Source: a virus. From it: 36,885 nt of DNA. Positions 34,512 through 36,885 of this stretch are shown here, piece by piece. The notes below the pieces were generated by a model. The model saw only the letters and a program-made list of their open reading frames with translations. It did no database searches and was not told the DNA's origin. The stretch lies in IMG/VR virus record IMGVR_UViG_3300030380_002335, positions 1 to 36,885 of that record. One strand, 5' to 3'. How positions within the stretch are numbered: the stretch's first letter is position 1; each line of letters starts with the position of its first letter. The position numbers were made by a program, and so were the translations under genes.

Positions 34512-34717
34512 TAGTCTATTTTTTTCTCAATAACATACTTTGCTCCTGGAAAAATATAATCATAACCAGGATACATTACTTTAGTATAACCTCTATTGTC
34601 TATTCCTAGTACTTTAAAATTAACACCTTTCATTGTTATTTTATTTCCTTGTATTATGTTTTGATGCTTGTCTACATCAGGACTATCACTTAGATATCCT
34701 TTTTCTGAAAAATTCAT
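34511..34717 (-). CDS. Small beta-rich protein, unknown function
   Basis: This 68-residue protein (MNFSEKGYLSDSPDVDKHQN...) looks all-beta: IIQGNKITMKGVNFKVLGID followed by GYTKVMYPGYDYIFPGAKYV. The repeating short strands with Gly turns suggest an SH3-like or small barrel fold. From memory, proteins with SPDV...NIIxGxxITM...VxGxDNxGY occur beside small zincins in marine phages. It shares TAATG junctions with both neighbours, so production is probably tied to the zincin upstream and the holin-like gene downstream. No function is known. Confidence 0.72.
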   Translation of the reverse strand: MNFSEKGYLSDSPDVDKHQNIIQGNKITMKGVNFKVLGIDNRGYTKVMYPGYDYIFPGAKYVIEKKID

Positions 34718-35025
34718 TATGCGTTTCTATAAGCCTCGTCTTCCCAAGGCAGGGTTTTTGCGCCTTCATTCATTTCAGCTCTTGAGTATTTTTTACCTTT
34801 CCAATAAACATAGTTATCGTCATAATCAAGATCACCTCTTTTCATTTGATCTATATGAACCATTTCGTGGTCTATAACGTCTTGAAGTCTTGACGGGCAA
34901 ACATTTTTATTTATAATGATTGTTCCGTTGTTATTGGCTTTACCCATTACGTCGTCTTCCATATCTACATGATATACTGGAGTATTATCTATTTTATATG
35001 GTGGATTGTTTAATTTAAAAGCCAT
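34717..35025 (-). CDS. Small zincin-type metallopeptidase
   Basis: This 102-residue protein carries HEMVHIDQ with H53, E54 and H57, the zinc-binding and catalytic HExxH motif, in a predicted helix after a beta part (TIIINKNVCPSRLQDVID). E97 in LPWEDEAYRNA is a plausible third, gluzincin-type ligand. At about 100 residues it is a minimal catalytic domain with no signal peptide. The substrate is unknown: cell-wall remodelling, host-protein cleavage or virion maturation would all fit. It is the second HExxH protein in the window (the other is inside the giant). It sits between a 51-residue gene and a TAATG-linked small beta protein, upstream of the holin-like gene. Confidence 0.8.
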   Translation of the reverse strand: MAFKLNNPPYKIDNTPVYHVDMEDDVMGKANNNGTIIINKNVCPSRLQDVIDHEMVHIDQMKRGDLDYDDNYVYWKGKKYSRAEMNEGAKTLPWEDEAYRNA

Positions 35026-35030
35026 TTATT

Positions 35031-35186
35031 TTATTTTTTATATGGAAACATTTTGTTTAAAGCTCCTTTTCTGGCTTCACAACCGCAAGGGATGTTTAGT
35101 CCCCTGCTCATTGTGTCTACCATTTTTTTGATACCAGTAGCTTTAGTAAACTTTTCTATACTGTCTCCTAAACCTCTTGATTCCAT
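35031..35186 (-). CDS. Small CxC-motif protein (51 aa), unknown function
   Basis: A frame runs from ATG 35186-35184 to TAA 35033-35031. It begins MESRGLGDSIEKFTKATGIK, continues KMVDTMSRGLN, then IPCGCEARKGALNKMFPYKK. I recognise this arrangement (GLGDxIEKxTKATGIKxxVD...IPCGCxxRKxxLNxxFPY) as a recurrent tiny protein of many phages, usually near tail or adhesion genes; its role is not known to me. The CxC pair could bind metal or form a disulphide. It fills the only gene gap in this stretch. Confidence 0.78.
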   Translation of the reverse strand: MESRGLGDSIEKFTKATGIKKMVDTMSRGLNIPCGCEARKGALNKMFPYKK

Positions 35187-35188
35187 AA

Positions 35189-35545
35189 TTACGCAGAAAA
35201 TACGCAGCTTGCAAACTTAGTGTAAACCGCTGGTTGAGTAATTACAATACGTCCTTGCTCTCCTGCTTGTGGAGCTGGTACCTGCTCAGTAGTTAAAGGT
35301 GGTACAACTGTTGATACCATTCCTCCTGGATTAGCTACAATAGCCTTGTTAAAAGACTCGATCATTGCGTCTACTCCTCCCACTGGATCAGCTACTACAA
35401 CAGTCCAAGTACTTGTACCGTTAGCTAATGTGATTACTAGTGTAGTGTCTCCTGCTGCTGAAGTTGCTGCTATTCCAGCAATCTCTGCGATTGGAATTAA
35501 TGATTGTGGCTGTGATACAGCCTCTACTTTGATAAATTTTGCCAT
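35189..35545 (-). CDS. Small Ala/Val-rich structural protein, unknown function
   Basis: I place the start at ATG 35545-35543 (MAKFIKVEAVSQPQSLIPIA), giving 118 residues. An in-frame ATG at 35635 would add 30 residues that only translate a hexamer repeat (NTNTNTNTN) and a Lys-rich leader. The protein is beta-rich and very hydrophobic without being a membrane protein: AGIAATSAAGDTTLVITLAN, STWTVVVADPVGGVDAM, then a helix (IESFNKAIVANPGG) and QGRIVITQPAVYTKF. The MAKFIK... start with a later GDTTLVITxAxG...A(M)xxxFxxAI pattern resembles small virion proteins of marine phages that are probably head or tail decorations. The true N-terminus depends on which start is used. Confidence 0.68.
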   Translation of the reverse strand: MAKFIKVEAVSQPQSLIPIAEIAGIAATSAAGDTTLVITLANGTSTWTVVVADPVGGVDAMIESFNKAIVANPGGMVSTVVPPLTTEQVPAPQAGEQGRIVITQPAVYTKFASCVFSA

Positions 35546-35549
35546 TTTG

Positions 35550-35579
35550 TTAGTGTTAGTGTTAGTGTTAGTGTTAGTG
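35550..35579 (-). repeat. (AACACT)5 hexanucleotide repeat in the leader of the next gene
   Basis: Five perfect copies of a 6-bp unit (TTAGTG on the plus strand) end five bases before the ATG at 35545. On the coding strand the leader reads AACACT repeated, then AACAAAATG. In frame with an upstream ATG at 35635 it would encode Asn-Thr repeats. It is the only microsatellite of this size seen in the window. Confidence 0.85.
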
Positions 35580-35652
35580 TTAATTATTGGCTGAGGTTTT
35601 TTTGTCTTCGCTGGAATTTTGTCCTTCGTTTTCATACAGTCCTCTCTCTGTT

Positions 35653-36225
35653 TTATCCTTGATTAAGTATGTCGTCAATAGCGGCGTTTTTCTTTTTAAG
35701 ACTCTTATTGTAAGCGTCAACTTTAGCATTGTATGCTTTGTTTACGCTCATTATAGAGTCACGTGATTTATTGTACGCGTTAACATTCTTTTCCTCAATA
35801 GCGTTAGCTTTGTCAACCTGTTCTTGAGTGTTAAATTGTAAGTCTTTAATTTTATTTCTAAAACCTTCTACTTTACTTTTTCTGTCTTTAATTACGTCAT
35901 CTTGAGTTTGACCTTTTTCGTTTATTAAACTCTTTGGATCTGGTCTTTCTTGATTTAAAGGTGACATTCTAGAAGATTGTGCATGCTTAGACAACCAAGA
36001 AGCATGTTTAGCTACTGGATTATCCATCATTAAATTTTTTCTTTCTTGTTTTACTGACTCTCCCATTCTCTTACCATAATGATGGTTTTGAGCTGGTGAA
36101 TGTCCCATTTCATTTGGGCTGTGTCCCATTTTATTTGGGCTGTGTCCCATTTCATTTGGTGAGTGACCCATTTTAGTTGGTGAGTGACCCATTTGAGGTC
36201 CTCCTTTTTTTTCTCCGTAAGGCAT
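35653..36225 (-). CDS. Protein with MGHSPxx heptapeptide repeats
   Basis: I choose ATG 36225-36223 (MPYGEKKGGPQ), giving 190 residues. The longer frame to 36297 overlaps the upstream gene by 44 bases. Residues 12-46 are five tandem seven-residue units MGHSP followed by TK, NE, NK, NE or AQ, then NHHYGKRMGES. After this Met/His/Pro-rich head come helical charged segments (KDRKSKVEGFRNKIKDLQFN; KANAIEEKNVNAYNKSRDS), likely a coiled coil, ending KKKNAAIDDILNQG. Similar MGHSPAE repeats occur, as I recall, in small proteins of uncultured marine phages. The His-rich repeats could bind metal, but that is inference. A virion-internal or assembly role is possible. Confidence 0.75.
   Translation of the reverse strand: MPYGEKKGGPQMGHSPTKMGHSPNEMGHSPNKMGHSPNEMGHSPAQNHHYGKRMGESVKQERKNLMMDNPVAKHASWLSKHAQSSRMSPLNQERPDPKSLINEKGQTQDDVIKDRKSKVEGFRNKIKDLQFNTQEQVDKANAIEEKNVNAYNKSRDSIMSVNKAYNAKVDAYNKSLKKKNAAIDDILNQG
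36088..36192 (-). repeat. Five tandem 21-bp repeats coding MGHSPxx
   Basis: Five contiguous 21-bp units, with Met codons ending at 36192, 36171, 36150, 36129 and 36108, encode MGHSP plus two variable residues. Some units are near-identical at DNA level and others have diverged synonymously (TGAGTGACCCAT versus GCTGTGTCCCAT on the plus strand). This indicates expansion by slippage or recombination followed by drift. In-frame copy-number change would be tolerated. Confidence 0.9.
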
Positions 36226-36253
36226 AATATTAGTTTTTATTTGTTTTTTAATT

Positions 36254-36634
36254 TTAAAAGCAGTGTTTTGTAACAGGTGAACCGTCAACTTTTTCATTTA
36301 TATATACTAGTTTTCCTTTTCCATGAGGATGCTCGTGAGCTTGTTTTCTACCGCTAGATCCTGCTGGATGTGTAGCTGGTGAACCGTGATGTTTTTTATC
36401 ATATTTCATATCTCCAGCTAGCTTTGAAATATGCTTTTCATCAGCTGTCATATTTTCGTCATTATGACCGTGTTTTGCATCATATAAAACATCTCGCTTT
36501 AAGTAATCTATATGCGCAGCATCATCTCTTTCAGATGCTTTATAATTACCAGCTGTTACTCTAGTATGAGCGTGGTCTTTTGAAAACTTAGAGTTTCCAG
36601 TATATTCTCCGTAATATCCTTTTTTATGTATCAT
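36254..36634 (-). CDS. His-rich small protein, unknown function
   Basis: This 126-residue protein contains 14 His residues (11%), spread over the whole length, with clusters HAHT, KHGH, KKHHGS, and HEHPHGKG. The middle (AAHIDYLKRDVLYDAKHGHN, ADEKHISKLAGDMKYDKK) is probably helical, and the ends are Gly/Lys-rich. No signal peptide, TM or catalytic motif is seen. A metal-binding or metal-buffering role is plausible from composition; the adjacent repeat protein is also His-rich and the two may work together. It starts with ATG 36634-36632 and lies ten bases after the preceding gene. Confidence 0.72.
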   Translation of the reverse strand: MIHKKGYYGEYTGNSKFSKDHAHTRVTAGNYKASERDDAAHIDYLKRDVLYDAKHGHNDENMTADEKHISKLAGDMKYDKKHHGSPATHPAGSSGRKQAHEHPHGKGKLVYINEKVDGSPVTKHCF

Positions 36635-36643
36635 ATTATTATT

Positions 36644-36885
36644 TTAAGTACATTTTCCGTTTGCGTAAGTTCCGCCTGCTTTTAAACATTCTTCTAGTTC
36701 TGAACTTGTATTAGTAATTCTATCTTTAGCATCCTTTATTTTTGCCTCAACATTTTTAATTCTCTTATCTCTTCCAGGAGTTTTCTTTCTATCACTCATT
36801 CTGTCTACTCTTCTTTGTAATCTATCAGCCTCTTTTTCTGGATCATTTCTAGCATCTATAACTTTTGCAGTATTTGATGATATAT
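36644..36885 (-). CDS. Partial coiled-coil protein with Cys-containing C-terminus
   Basis: The last 79 residues of a gene that enters from the high-coordinate edge are visible, ending at TAA 36646-36644. They are almost purely charged and helical (KEADRLQRRVDRMSDRKK; KRIKNVEAKIKDAKDRITNT), likely a coiled coil. A short tail ELEECLKAGGTYANGKCT has two Cys 14 residues apart that could form a hairpin disulphide. The function is unknown; the full gene is outside the window. Confidence 0.65.
   Translation of the reverse strand, partial: ISSNTAKVIDARNDPEKEADRLQRRVDRMSDRKKTPGRDKRIKNVEAKIKDAKDRITNTSSELEECLKAGGTYANGKCT

Noticed and set aside
36088-36192. Regular repeats as a CRISPR array
   Set aside because: The 21-bp units are contiguous, without spacers, and in frame within a coding sequence.
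36226-36297. Longer start for the MGHSP repeat protein
   Set aside because: The extension overlaps the upstream His-rich gene by 44 bases and carries no family-like sequence. MPYGEKKGG is the natural start.

Overview
The window is a contiguous piece of a tailed double-stranded DNA phage genome. It holds the packaging, head, neck/tail and lysis genes and no host-type metabolism. Every gene I accept lies on the minus strand, so transcription runs from high to low coordinates, with almost no intergenic space. Base composition is AT-rich. Start codons are preceded by A/T-rich leaders instead of Shine-Dalgarno motifs, and seven gene junctions are TAATG stop-start overlaps. Together with the protein types, this suggests a short-tailed phage of a Bacteroidota (flavobacterium-like) host, probably aquatic. 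The order terminase, portal, scaffold, major capsid protein, ring proteins, then two very large beta-rich tail proteins resembles crAss-like and related uncultured marine podoviruses. That placement is from memory of families, not from a search.

Layout in transcription order. (1) 36885-33367: small virion or accessory proteins. These include two His-rich proteins (one with five 21-bp MGHSPxx repeats), a small zincin, a GTA-type holin-like membrane protein and a spike-base-like protein. (2) 33355-32243: a tail fibre ending in an S74 self-cleaving chaperone. (3) 32209-30931: small pre-terminase genes, including a protein resembling the GroES co-chaperonin and a small-terminase candidate. (4) 30931-25070: large terminase, portal and scaffold. 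(5) 25053-20614: major capsid protein, an unknown head protein and two ring/adaptor proteins, with GC-rich hairpins after the capsid gene and after the gene that follows it. (6) 20607-13149: two tail-tip/muzzle proteins of 1832 and 641 residues. (7) 13138-1983: a cupin, a T7 gp14-like internal protein, an unknown 367-residue protein and a 2973-residue giant. The last three look like an ejected-protein set. (8) 1993-1: a run of tiny basic proteins, a one-TM holin candidate translationally coupled to an M15 peptidase endolysin, and a truncated gene at the window edge.

The most unusual object is the 2973-residue protein, which fills 24% of the window. It combines a HELNH zincin motif, a weak sigma-region-2-like helical stretch, a HAD phosphatase-like domain and a C-terminal region like the large polyvalent-protein domain LPD38. 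I infer that it is packaged and injected with the DNA to act on the host. A second unusual signal is a GC-rich patch with different codon choice inside the ATPase half of the otherwise AT-rich terminase gene. Five genes shorter than 60 codons fill gaps between the longer genes: 782-943, 1569-1748, 33367-33519, 35031-35186 and the partial gene at 1-149. No tRNA, CRISPR array, insertion sequence or integrase was seen.
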